64,000 nt of DNA from the NCBI GenBank assembly GCA_965206975.1, contig OZ242253.1, positions 2,480,001 through 2,544,000 on the forward strand, written 5' to 3'. Both the position numbers and the translations under genes were made by a program. The stretch's first letter is position 1. Every line of letters starts with the position of its first letter. This document shows positions 1-8,238 of this stretch, piece after piece. The notes under the pieces were generated by a model. That model ran no database searches, was not told the DNA's origin, and worked only from the letters and a program-made list of their open reading frames with translations. The DNA is from JAAXGI01 sp965206975 (GTDB lineage: Bacteria; Gemmatimonadota; Gemmatimonadetes; Longimicrobiales; Gaopeijiaceae).

Positions 1-534
1 CTCCACTCCCCCTGGATCCACGGGATGCATCACTTCTTCGACGTCGTGACCGAGGCTGCGAAAGAGGTTCCTGGCCCGTCCCCGGTCCTCGTCTTCAAGG
101 AGCATCCGAGCTGCCCGATGCGCTACCCTGAGCTCGAAGCGAGGGCCGCGCGGTGCGGCGGTGCGTTCTTCGCGAACGGGAATTCCACGGACGAGCTCAT
201 CCGGAACGCATGCGGGGTAGTGACGGTCAATTCGTCCGTGGGCACGGAGAGCCTCCTCCTCGAGAAACCCGTCCTCGCCCTCGGGGACGCCGTCTACGAG
301 GTGGTTGGCGTGGCGGCGTCGGCCCGGTCCGTCGAGGCGGTGACGGAGTGGCTCGCCGCCGTCTGGGAGGAGCGGCCGCCGCCGGCACCCCTTCGGGCGT
401 CGTTCGTCGACTACCTGAGCGAGGAGTATCTGATCCCGGATCCACATCTGAGGCCCGGTCCGGCCCACTTCCGCGCCGTCGAGGCGCGGCTGAAGAGCCT
501 CGGCGGCGGCTGGGGGGAGGAATGGGATGCGTAG
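1..534 (+). CDS. Capsule polysaccharide biosynthesis/export protein, C-terminal part (5' truncated by window edge)
   Basis: The frame is open from base 1, so this is the C-terminal 177 residues of a longer protein. The visible part resembles the Caps_synth family (KpsC/KpsS type, cytoplasmic glycosyltransferases that build the lipid-linked Kdo anchor of capsules). Signatures seen are VFKEHPSCPMRYPEL, then LIRNACGVVTVNSSVGTE and ALGDAVYEVVG; the KEHP and VNSSVG motifs are the usual sugar-nucleotide-site signatures of that family. The stop codon overlaps the start of the next gene by 8 bases, which suggests co-transcription. The exact substrate cannot be read from this fragment; a general surface-polysaccharide role is likely. 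Confidence 0.72.
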   Translation, partial: LHSPWIHGMHHFFDVVTEAAKEVPGPSPVLVFKEHPSCPMRYPELEARAARCGGAFFANGNSTDELIRNACGVVTVNSSVGTESLLLEKPVLALGDAVYEVVGVAASARSVEAVTEWLAAVWEERPPPAPLRASFVDYLSEEYLIPDPHLRPGPAHFRAVEARLKSLGGGWGEEWDA

Positions 535-1513
535 AAAAGCCGTTCTCGTGTGGTCGGGCGGGGCGCTCCTCCTCGGCCTCCTTGCCGCCGTCGCGGCGGG
601 CAGTCTCCGGCCGGGGGGTCCGGAGCTTGCCGAGCGTCGCGGGGTCGCTCCCGACAGCTCCGCGCGCGTCGCAGCCGCCGAAGTGCCGCCCGGGCCCGCT
701 TCCCCCGCGCCGCCCGACTCGGCCGCCGTCTCGTGGGTGCCCGAGTCCGTCGTGCAGGGCACGATCTTCCGCATTCGCCTGACGCCCGAGAGGGGAGAGA
801 TCCGGGGGGTGGAGGGGACGTTCGCCGGCGAGCCGCTCCACTTTCGCCCGGCCGGGGAGGGGGGCCTCCTCGCCCTCGCGGCCGCTCCGATCGACCGCGA
901 GGGGACCGAAGAACTCAGCCTCGAGATCGAGTACGGGACGGGGGCCGAGAGCCGTACGCTCGAGGTGCCGGTCGCTACCGGCGACTACCGGCTGGAGCGC
1001 CTCGCCGTGGCACCCGAGTTCGGGCGGCCGCAGCCGCCGGAGATCCAGCGACGGATCAGCGAGGAGTCGGCGCGGGCGATGCAGGTATCTCGCCGCTCGC
1101 ACGATACCGAAGGGATGTGGGCCGGGCCCTTCACCCCGCCCCGAAGGAGCCGGATCACGAGCGGGTTCGGGCACGGCCGCGTGTTCAACGATCAGGTGCA
1201 GAGCCGTCACATGGGTACGGACTTCGGCGGCGCGGTGGGAGAGCCGGTGCTCGCGCCCACCCGGGGCGTTGTGGCGCTGGTGGATCAGTTCTACCTCGGC
1301 GGGAACGTGATCTATCTCGACCATGGCGAGGGCCTCGTCACGGCGTACCTGCATCTGAGCGAGCACGAAGTCCGGGAGGGGGAGGTCGTCGAGCCGGGCC
1401 AGGTGATCGGTCGGGTTGGCGCAACGGGTCGGGTCACGGGGCCGCACCTCCACTGGATCGTCCGCTACGGGGTGGTCACGGTCGACGGGATGAGCCTCCT
1501 CGGGCTCGAGTAG
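527..1513 (+). CDS. M23 family (LytM-type) metallopeptidase, membrane anchored
   Basis: 328 residues. An N-terminal hydrophobic segment (about residues 7-25) is a signal peptide or membrane anchor. A low-complexity Pro/Ala region and a beta-rich middle domain follow, and a C-terminal LytM peptidase domain runs from about residue 205. The zinc site is complete: HMGTD (His228, Asp232) and HLH (His307, His309), with YLHL (His276) as the additional catalytic histidine. Family members cut peptidoglycan cross-links or, when degenerate, activate amidases; with all ligands present this one is predicted to be an active periplasmic endopeptidase. The start is preceded by a GGGGGAGG-type ribosome-binding site and overlaps the upstream capsule gene by 8 bases. 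Confidence 0.9.
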   Translation: MRRKAVLVWSGGALLLGLLAAVAAGSLRPGGPELAERRGVAPDSSARVAAAEVPPGPASPAPPDSAAVSWVPESVVQGTIFRIRLTPERGEIRGVEGTFAGEPLHFRPAGEGGLLALAAAPIDREGTEELSLEIEYGTGAESRTLEVPVATGDYRLERLAVAPEFGRPQPPEIQRRISEESARAMQVSRRSHDTEGMWAGPFTPPRRSRITSGFGHGRVFNDQVQSRHMGTDFGGAVGEPVLAPTRGVVALVDQFYLGGNVIYLDHGEGLVTAYLHLSEHEVREGEVVEPGQVIGRVGATGRVTGPHLHWIVRYGVVTVDGMSLLGLE

Positions 1514-1556
1514 CGTCGACTCGGTGAAAACGATGAACTCGGGGAGCGAGGGCCGC

Positions 1557-1844
1557 ATGGGGATGTCACTGGATTCAAGCGCGGGGAAGGCTCCCCTCGA
1601 GGCGTACTGGCGACGTACCCTACGGCTGACCGCCGGCCTCCTCGCGGTCTGGTTCACGGTGGGCTACGTCCTCGCCATCCTCCTCGCGCCAACCTTGAAC
1701 GAGATCACCTTCCTCGGAGGCCCGTTCGGCTACTGGGTCGCCCAGAATGGAGCGATCTACGTCTTCTGGCTGCTGATCCTCGTCTATGCCCGCGCGATGA
1801 ACCGGCTCGATCGCGAGTTCGACGTGCACGACGAGGAGCGCTGA
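1557..1844 (+). CDS. DUF4212 family small subunit of sodium/solute symporter
   Basis: About 95 residues with two membrane helices and the family pattern AYWRRTLRLTAGLLAVWF near the N terminus, followed by a second helix rich in aromatic residues and a charged C-terminal tail. DUF4212 proteins are encoded immediately before VC_2705-type sodium:solute symporters and are taken to be their small subunit; the same order is seen here with one base between the genes. The start is uncertain: GTG 1524 and ATG 1533, 1557 and 1563 are all in frame. ATG 1557 or 1563 sit best behind a GAGGG sequence and closest to the conserved domain. Confidence 0.85.
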   Translation: MGMSLDSSAGKAPLEAYWRRTLRLTAGLLAVWFTVGYVLAILLAPTLNEITFLGGPFGYWVAQNGAIYVFWLLILVYARAMNRLDREFDVHDEER

Positions 1845-1845
1845 G

Positions 1846-3519
1846 ATGAACGTGCAGATCGACATTGCCGCGGCGATCGGATTCACCTTCGCACTCTACA
1901 TCGGGATTGCGATCTGGTCCCGGGTGTCGAGCACGAGGGGATTTTATGTGGCGGGCCAGGGGGTGCCCCCGCTCCTGAACGGGATGGCTACGGCCGCCGA
2001 CTGGATGAGTGCGGCCTCCTTCATATCGATGTCCGGGCTCATCGCCTTTCTCGGCTTCGACGGCGCGATCTACCTCCTCGGGTGGACCGGCGGTTACGTC
2101 CTCCTTGCCCTCCTTCTGGCACCCTTTCTCAGGAAGTTCGGGAAGTTCACGGTCCCGGCATTCATCGGCGCCCGCTACTACTCGGGGACGGCGCGCGTGG
2201 TCGCCGCCGTCTGCGCGACGATCGTCTCGCTGACGTACGTGGCGGGACAGATGAGGGGCGCGGGGATCGTCTTCTCCCGTTTCCTCGAGATCCCCATCGG
2301 GGCGGGGGTGATCGTGGGGATGGCCGTCGTCGCCTTCTACGCGATCCTCGGGGGGATGAAGGGGATCACCTACACCCAGGTGGCGCAGTACATCGTTCTG
2401 ATCATGGCGTTCATGATCCCGGCCGTCGGGATCGGGGTCTCGCTCACCGGGATCCCCGTCCCGCAGATCGCCTTCCCGGAGGTGGCCTCGAGACTCGATG
2501 CCGTCATCACGGATCTCGGCTTCGACGCCTACACCTCCCCCTTCACGAACATCTCGAGGCTGAACGTCTTCCTGATCGCGATGGCGCTGATGTGCGGTAC
2601 CGCGGGGCTTCCCCACGTGATCATCCGCTTCTACACGACGAAGACGGTGAGCGGCGCGCGCTGGACGGGGGTCTACGCCCTCCTCTTCATCGGACTCCTC
2701 TATACGACGGCCCCCGCCGTCGCGGCCTTCGCGCGCTTCAACCTCGTGGACACGGTCGTCGGCCAGCCGTATGCGGAGCGCCCCGACTGGTTCCGCTCCT
2801 GGGAGGAGACGGACCTCATCCGTTTCGCCGACAAGGATGGGGACGGGATCATCGACTACGGGCCGGGGGAGCTTGCGGATCCGGAGAGCGCAAACGAGCT
2901 CGGGATCGATCCCGACATCATGGTCCTCGCGAACCCCGAGATCGCCGGGCTTCCGAGCTGGGTGATGGCGATCGTCGTCGCGGGCGGGCTCGCAGCCGCG
3001 CTCTCCACCGCGTCCGGCCTCCTTCTCGTGATCGCCTCCTCCTTCTCCCACGACATCTACAAGCAGTTCTTCCGGAGGCACGCCACGGAGCGGGAGGAGC
3101 TCCTCGTGGCCCGCGGCTCGATGCTCCTTGCCGTCCTCGTGGCGGGTCTCCTCGGCATCTACCCACCTGCCTTCGTGGCCGAGGTCGTGGCCTTCGCCTT
3201 CGGGCTGGCCGCCGCCTCCTTCTTCCCCGCCATCGTGCTCGGGATCTTCGATCCGCGGACGACGAAGGAGGGCGCGATCGCCGGGATGACGGCCGGGCTG
3301 GCCTTCACGGCCTCCTACATCGTGACGGTGGCCCCCGGGTTCGGAATCGGACTCGAGCCGTGGCTCCTCGGGATCTCGCCCCAGGGGATCGGGACGGTCG
3401 GGATGCTGATCGGATTCGGCGTCACGTGGGGCGTCTCCCGGGTCACTCGCCCGCCCCCGGAGGGGATCCGGGAGCTCGTCGAGGAACTCAGGTATCCGAG
3501 GGCATCACGGGTGAAGTGA
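1846..3519 (+). CDS. Sodium:solute symporter, VC_2705 subfamily (ActP-like)
   Basis: 557 residues with about 12-13 membrane helices. It shows SSS-family signatures such as GQMRGAGIVFSRFLEI, the GGMKGITYTQ segment and a Ser/Thr-rich ALSTASGLLLVI helix near the sodium site. It probably imports an organic acid (acetate-like substrates are typical of related ActP proteins), though the substrate cannot be read from sequence. A hydrophilic loop around residues 325-360 contains DKDGDGIIDYG, which reads like an EF-hand calcium loop; similar loops are, as far as I recall, typical of this subfamily. It lies one base after its DUF4212 partner and surely shares its transcript. Confidence 0.9.
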   Translation: MNVQIDIAAAIGFTFALYIGIAIWSRVSSTRGFYVAGQGVPPLLNGMATAADWMSAASFISMSGLIAFLGFDGAIYLLGWTGGYVLLALLLAPFLRKFGKFTVPAFIGARYYSGTARVVAAVCATIVSLTYVAGQMRGAGIVFSRFLEIPIGAGVIVGMAVVAFYAILGGMKGITYTQVAQYIVLIMAFMIPAVGIGVSLTGIPVPQIAFPEVASRLDAVITDLGFDAYTSPFTNISRLNVFLIAMALMCGTAGLPHVIIRFYTTKTVSGARWTGVYALLFIGLLYTTAPAVAAFARFNLVDTVVGQPYAERPDWFRSWEETDLIRFADKDGDGIIDYGPGELADPESANELGIDPDIMVLANPEIAGLPSWVMAIVVAGGLAAALSTASGLLLVIASSFSHDIYKQFFRRHATEREELLVARGSMLLAVLVAGLLGIYPPAFVAEVVAFAFGLAAASFFPAIVLGIFDPRTTKEGAIAGMTAGLAFTASYIVTVAPGFGIGLEPWLLGISPQGIGTVGMLIGFGVTWGVSRVTRPPPEGIRELVEELRYPRASRVK

Positions 3520-3791
3520 CACGCGCCTGCGGATGAGGAGGTCTCGAGCGGGGCGCCGGCCGGGAGCGGTGGCGCGCAGGTGCACGCCCCCGGGCGTCGC
3601 GGCGCTCCCCCGCTCTGGACGCAACCCGTCCGTCGCGGGCGTAATTTCGGCGGTAGCATCTATCTAGCTCATTGTGGTACCTTACGGCCACGCGCCCCGG
3701 CCCCGGTGCCGCGGGCGGGCTACACGCGAATCGATCTGCATCGGACCGGGGGTCTTCCCCGGGCCGTCCGAGAAGCCAGAGGGAGGAGGAC

Positions 3792-5096
3792 ATGGCAGGG
3801 AGCGGGTCCAGGGAGAGCCTGTCGATCCGAGACAACCGCACGGGCCAGGAGTACGAGGTCGACATCCTGGACGGCAACGTCATCCGGGCCATGGACCTGC
3901 GCCAGATCAAGGTTGATCCGGACGAGTTCGGGATGATGTCGTACGATCCGGCATTCACGAACACCGTCTCCACCCGGAGCACGGTGACCGAGATCGACGG
4001 GGGGAAGGGGATCCTTCGCTACCGCGGTTACCCGATCGAGCAACTCGCGAAGGAGAGCACGTTCCTCGAGGTGGCCTACCTCATCCTCAAGGGCGAACTC
4101 CCGGCGCAGGCCGAGTTGGACGACTTCGTCCGCGAGGTGACCCATCACACCTACACCCACAAGAACCTCGTGACGTTGATGGGCGGCTTCCGCTACGATG
4201 CGCACACGATGGGGATGATGATCTCGGCGGTTGCGGGGCTCTCCACCTTCTACCCCGACGGCAAGGCGGTCGAGGACGCGGAGGGCCGCTGGGATCACAT
4301 CGTTCGGCTGGTGGCGAAGATGCCGACGCTCGCGGCCTTCGCCTACCGGCACCACAGGGGGCTTCCCCCCGTGTTCCCCGAGAACGAGCTTTCGTATACG
4401 GCGAACTTCCTGAGCATGCTCTTCCGGATCGGGGAGCGGGAGTACCGGCCGAGCCCTGCCCTCGAGCGAGCGCTCGACATCCTCTTCATCCTCCACGCGG
4501 ACCACGAGCAGAACTGCTCGACGACGACGATGCGGGTGATCGGGAGCTCGCGTTCGGATCCCTACTCCGCCCTTGCGGGGGCGATGGCGGCGCTCTACGG
4601 CCCGCTTCACGGGGGCGCGAACGAGGCGGTCCTCCGGATGCTGAACGAGATCGGAGACGTGCGCCATATCCCCGCGTTCATGGAGAGCGTTCGGAGGGGC
4701 GACAGGCGTCTCATGGGGTTCGGGCACCGCGTCTACAAGGCGTACGATCCCCGGGCCACCATCATCAAGGAGGCGGCGCACGAGGTCTTCTCGGTGACGG
4801 GGAAGAACCCACGCCTCGACATCGCGCTCGAGCTTGAGCGGATCGCCCTCGGGGAGGAGTATTTCGTCTCGAGGAACCTCTATCCGAACGTGGACTTCTA
4901 CTCGGGCCTCATTTATGAGGCGATCGGATTTCCGGTGGAGATGTTCCCCGTGCTCTTTGCCATCCCGCGCACTGTCGGGTGGCTTGCACAGTGGCAGGAG
5001 ATGCTGGACGACAGGGAGCAGAAGATCGCTCGGCCTCGTCAGGTCTACGAGGGGAGCGGGGAGAGGAGTTATCGGCCGATCGAAGAGCGGGGCTGA
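3792..5096 (+). CDS. gltA: Citrate synthase (type II, GltA-like)
   Basis: 434 residues. It condenses acetyl-CoA and oxaloacetate to citrate, the first step of the TCA cycle. The catalytic triad is present: His in PLHGGANEAV, His in MGFGHRVYKAYDPR and Asp in NVDFYSGLIYEAIG. The N-terminal region has the beta-strand-rich extension of type II bacterial enzymes (LSIRDNRTGQEYEVDI onwards) and the full length fits the family. ATG 3792 is preceded by a strong GGGAGGAGGA ribosome-binding site. The frame is open further upstream, but those 40 residues have no family similarity. The gene stands alone behind a 272-base gap in which I could not pick out a convincing promoter. Confidence 0.96.
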   Translation: MAGSGSRESLSIRDNRTGQEYEVDILDGNVIRAMDLRQIKVDPDEFGMMSYDPAFTNTVSTRSTVTEIDGGKGILRYRGYPIEQLAKESTFLEVAYLILKGELPAQAELDDFVREVTHHTYTHKNLVTLMGGFRYDAHTMGMMISAVAGLSTFYPDGKAVEDAEGRWDHIVRLVAKMPTLAAFAYRHHRGLPPVFPENELSYTANFLSMLFRIGEREYRPSPALERALDILFILHADHEQNCSTTTMRVIGSSRSDPYSALAGAMAALYGPLHGGANEAVLRMLNEIGDVRHIPAFMESVRRGDRRLMGFGHRVYKAYDPRATIIKEAAHEVFSVTGKNPRLDIALELERIALGEEYFVSRNLYPNVDFYSGLIYEAIGFPVEMFPVLFAIPRTVGWLAQWQEMLDDREQKIARPRQVYEGSGERSYRPIEERG

Positions 5097-5126
5097 AGGA
5101 GCCCTGTAGGGGCACGAGGAACTCTC

Positions 5127-6710
5127 TTGAAGCGAATTGGAGTCTACGGGTGGGGGGTCGTCGCGCCGAAGTCCCCGAACATAGAGGCGTTCGCTCGGAA
5201 TCTCGCGTGTTCGGACAGCTGGCTGGACTCCTTCGATGGGTTCGGGGCGAACACCTTCCTCGTCGGGACGCCGGACTTCGATTTCGAGGACTATCGGGCG
5301 TGGGTGGACGCGCGCTTCCCGCCGAGCCGATTTTCGCAGCTCACCTCCAAGATGGACCCCTTCGCGCTCTACGCGGTCGGTGCCTTCATCCAGTCGCTCG
5401 GACAGAATCCGGGGATCGAAGAGGTCCTGAGAGAGCTCGGACCCGAGGCGCACGTCTACGTAGGGACGGGGCTCGGGGCATTCGGGGCAATCTCCGAGGC
5501 ATCCGTCGCGCTCGACCGGGCGCAGCGAATCTGGGACCGGTTCTGGGCCGATCCGGAGCGCTGTGAGCCCCTCCGCCTCTTCCTGGCGGACGGAGGGGCG
5601 GCCCCGGACGCCGATCCGGTCCCGCCGGATCCGCGCGGGATCGGGGACGCGGACGAGCGGGAGGACGCCGCACGCCTCTGGAACACGTACTGGGCGGCGC
5701 GCTCGCCGGCGCTCCGCGAGTACCTCGAGGAGTTCGCGGCCATAGACGAGATCTCGGTGGGGGGCGAGGTCGAGGCCGGGAAGCTGAGCGCGATCCGCGA
5801 GAAGGAGCGCCGCCGGGCGCGGCTGAAGGAGCGCTGGGGGGCGCCCGACCCGCCATGGTCCAGCGTGAGCGCCAACGTGCTCTGGAATATCCCGAGCATC
5901 CCGGCTTCGCAGGTCTCGATGGTCGGTGGGATCACCGGCTTCACCTTTGCCCCGGTCGGGGCGTGCGCCACCTTCGGTGTCTGCCTGAAGCTCGCGATCG
6001 ACGCGATCCGGAGCGGAGAGGCTAGGGCCGTGGTCATCGGCGCCTCCGATCCTCCCCCGCACCCCCTGACGGTCGGCTCCTTCTTCGCCGCTCGCGTGAT
6101 CGCCGCCGGGGGCGGGGTATCGAAGCCCCTGACGGGCCTCCGGGGTACCCATGTGTCGGGCGGTGCCGTCATCTGGATCGTAGGGGAGCGCTCCTACATG
6201 GAGGGGAAGGGCTTTCGGCCCCTGGGACTCGAACCGCTCGCGGTCGGGGTCTCCGCGGACGCCGGACACATCATCACTCCCTCCAAGCTGGGCCCCCTCT
6301 TCGCCATCCGGGAAGCGCTCTCCGAGGCGGAGGTGGATCCGAGCGAGGTCGTGAATTGGGATCTCCACGCCACGGCGACACCGGGAGACTTCCTCGAGGT
6401 CGAGAACATGCGGGAGCTCCTCTCCGGCGAGGTCCTCGTCACGGCGAGAAAGGGTACCTTCGGGCACGGGATGAGCGCGAGCGGCGGATGGGAGCTCACC
6501 GCCCAGTACCTTGGCGCCGAGCAGGGGATCGTCTTCCCGACTCCCCTTGGCCGGGGGGAGCTGAACGAGGAGATTGCCGAGGTTCACGGCTCCTTCGTCT
6601 ACGACTCCGCGTGCACGCTCCCGAGGGGTGCCTCCGGGAAGCTCTCGATGGGGGTTGGCGGCATGAATGCCGCCGTGGTCTCGCGGCCGTTCGACCCGGC
6701 GGACGGGTAG
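5127..6710 (+). CDS. Beta-ketoacyl synthase (FabF/KAS-II-like) with a large internal insertion
   Basis: 527 residues, about 115 more than a standard FabF. The thiolase-fold Cys-His-His triad is complete: Cys280 in VGACATFGVCLKLAIDAI, His414 in HATATPGD and His447 in KGTFGHGMSASGG. The enzyme should therefore carry out decarboxylative Claisen condensation of acyl thioesters. The extra length lies between about residues 125 and 255 and is charged and helical (ending around REKERRRARLKERW), so it may be a lid or partner-docking region. The start is TTG 5127 after a GAGGA site. No acyl carrier protein or other fatty-acid genes are adjacent, so a role in a specialised lipid or polyketide is possible. 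Confidence 0.85.
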   Translation: MKRIGVYGWGVVAPKSPNIEAFARNLACSDSWLDSFDGFGANTFLVGTPDFDFEDYRAWVDARFPPSRFSQLTSKMDPFALYAVGAFIQSLGQNPGIEEVLRELGPEAHVYVGTGLGAFGAISEASVALDRAQRIWDRFWADPERCEPLRLFLADGGAAPDADPVPPDPRGIGDADEREDAARLWNTYWAARSPALREYLEEFAAIDEISVGGEVEAGKLSAIREKERRRARLKERWGAPDPPWSSVSANVLWNIPSIPASQVSMVGGITGFTFAPVGACATFGVCLKLAIDAIRSGEARAVVIGASDPPPHPLTVGSFFAARVIAAGGGVSKPLTGLRGTHVSGGAVIWIVGERSYMEGKGFRPLGLEPLAVGVSADAGHIITPSKLGPLFAIREALSEAEVDPSEVVNWDLHATATPGDFLEVENMRELLSGEVLVTARKGTFGHGMSASGGWELTAQYLGAEQGIVFPTPLGRGELNEEIAEVHGSFVYDSACTLPRGASGKLSMGVGGMNAAVVSRPFDPADG

Positions 6711-6766
6711 GGGTTCTTCGGGCCGCCTCCCCCCCGCTGCTCAAGCGCCGCCGCTTCGACGGGCGC

Positions 6767-8101
6767 TCACCCCTTCCTCGTCCGCACTGGTCCCGCGCGC
6801 CGCCTGGCCCCGGGGCGGCTCAGCGCCGTGGCATCGCCGGCTTCGCCCCTTTCGGCGCGCGTGGCCGTGAGGAGGGCGACCGCCACGGCCGCATTCATCG
6901 GGACCGCGACGGCGAGCACCTCGGCGTTTCCCTGGGAATAGAGCGAGAGAAGCTGAAGCGCGCCGGCACCGGCGGAGAGAAGCGCGATCGCCATCGCCAG
7001 ATGCGTGGCGCGTCGGCCGACCGGTCCACGCTCCCACCCCTCCCGCCACGACCCCGCGCCGAGGAGGCCCGTCAGGACGAGGGCGAGTGGACTCAGGTGA
7101 AGGAGGTTCGCGTTCCATGTGATGAAGTCGTGATCCGTGAACCAGGCGCTCACGAGGAGTGCGCCGAGGAGACCCGCGAAGGTGCCCCACACGGCGATGG
7201 CCACGACGAGGACCCGGAGCGCCGCCGCGCTCCCCCGGGCCGCGGCGCCCCCTGCGCGGAGGAGGGTCGCGCCCCCTCCCCCTCCGAGGAGGAGCCACCA
7301 CGGGGAGAAGGCCGGGGGCGCGGCGGGCGCGGCCGGCCGACCGCTCTCCACGAGTACCTCTCCCGGACCCAGGAGCGGACCCGTGCCCGAAGCCCCGCCC
7401 GGCCTCTCGAAGGTCTCGAGGCTCCGCATCAGCTCCATCGGGATGAACATAGCCGCCCACTCGCTCCTCGGTGCGTCGCCCCGGGAGCCGAGGAGGAAGG
7501 AGAGCCCCTGATCGAGCCAGGGCGTTTCCCCGACGAGCCTGCGCGCGTGCCACCGGTAGCTCCTCCCGGTGTCGGCCGAGGCGAAGGCATCGAAGAGGCT
7601 CCCGCCGAGGACGGTGTCCAGCATGTCCCGCACGCGGGTGGAGCAGTTGTCTTCGAAGTAGTGGTAGACGTAGTCCCGGTTCTCGGGCTCGAAGTTCTCC
7701 CGGACGAGGCGGTCGAGTTCGGCCGCCTCGTCAACGCTCAAGAAGATCTCGTTGGAGTAGACGCTCCTCCCGCTTCCCCGGTATGCGTCGAGGAAGGCGC
7801 CGGTCTCGGCGGGACCCATGCTGTAGAGCATCCTGCCGCGAAGGAAGCGGGGAACGAAATCCGCGTCCTCGAAGTTGAAGAGCCCCCAGTTCCACGCGAG
7901 GTCCTGCCCGGTCAGTCGGTCCCGGATCCGTATCGCGTTGTGACCGAACCGCTCCCAGACCTGATCCCCCTGATCGATCGTCAGGAGGAATACCTGGTAG
8001 CGGTCGTCCGGGCCCGCCGGGAGGGGCTCGGCCACCGCGGGGGTAGGCGGTGTCTGACCGAGCGCGAGGAGGAGCGTCGCGAGGGCGGCAATCGGAGGCA
8101 T
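6767..8101 (-). CDS. DUF4105 (Lnb N-terminal-like) periplasmic protein with C-terminal membrane helices
   Basis: 444 residues. A signal peptide (about 1-24) is followed by a DUF4105 domain with WERFGHNAIRI (His54) and YFEDNCSTRVRDML (Cys153), the conserved His and Cys of the family. The last 170 residues form about five hydrophobic helices and include the tail motif TDHDFITWNANLLHLSP. In Bacteroides a DUF4105 protein, Lnb, has been reported to acylate lipoprotein N termini. The shared His/Cys pair makes a similar thioester chemistry possible here, but that is inference. The gene is divergent from the DAHP synthase gene and convergent with the ketoacyl synthase gene. Confidence 0.78.
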   Translation of the reverse strand: MPPIAALATLLLALGQTPPTPAVAEPLPAGPDDRYQVFLLTIDQGDQVWERFGHNAIRIRDRLTGQDLAWNWGLFNFEDADFVPRFLRGRMLYSMGPAETGAFLDAYRGSGRSVYSNEIFLSVDEAAELDRLVRENFEPENRDYVYHYFEDNCSTRVRDMLDTVLGGSLFDAFASADTGRSYRWHARRLVGETPWLDQGLSFLLGSRGDAPRSEWAAMFIPMELMRSLETFERPGGASGTGPLLGPGEVLVESGRPAAPAAPPAFSPWWLLLGGGGGATLLRAGGAAARGSAAALRVLVVAIAVWGTFAGLLGALLVSAWFTDHDFITWNANLLHLSPLALVLTGLLGAGSWREGWERGPVGRRATHLAMAIALLSAGAGALQLLSLYSQGNAEVLAVAVPMNAAVAVALLTATRAERGEAGDATALSRPGARRRAGPVRTRKG

Positions 8102-8149
8102 CGGGGCGCGGGCGGGAGCTCGGGTCCGGGAGCGGGACCCTTGATCCTC

Positions 8150-8190
8150 GACCGGCGGGGTTTGCCGGTCAAGCGCCGTCAGGGTAGGAT
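8150..8190 (+). promoter_or_regulatory. Candidate promoter with overlapping stem-loop for DAHP synthase gene
   Basis: In the 137-base divergent gap, TTGCCG (8162-8167) and TAGGAT (8185-8190) are 17 bases apart, each matching the sigma70 consensus at four of six positions. A perfect 7-base inverted repeat, GACCGGC and GCCGGTC with a 7-base loop (8150-8170), overlaps the -35 box and could be an operator. Read on the minus strand it lies in the leader of the DUF4105 gene. Confidence 0.4.
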
Positions 8191-8238
8191 CGGGCGTTAT
8201 TTTGTAGTGGACACGCCGAGCGCAGGCAGAAACGGACG

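Noticed and set aside
227..1657. 476-codon open frame on the minus strand opposite the M23 gene
   Set aside because: High-GC shadow frame: Arg/Pro-rich, no domain, antisense to a well-supported gene.
3720..6587. 955-codon open frame on the minus strand across citrate synthase and ketoacyl synthase
   Set aside because: Composition is that of an antisense shadow, and it spans two confidently identified plus-strand genes.
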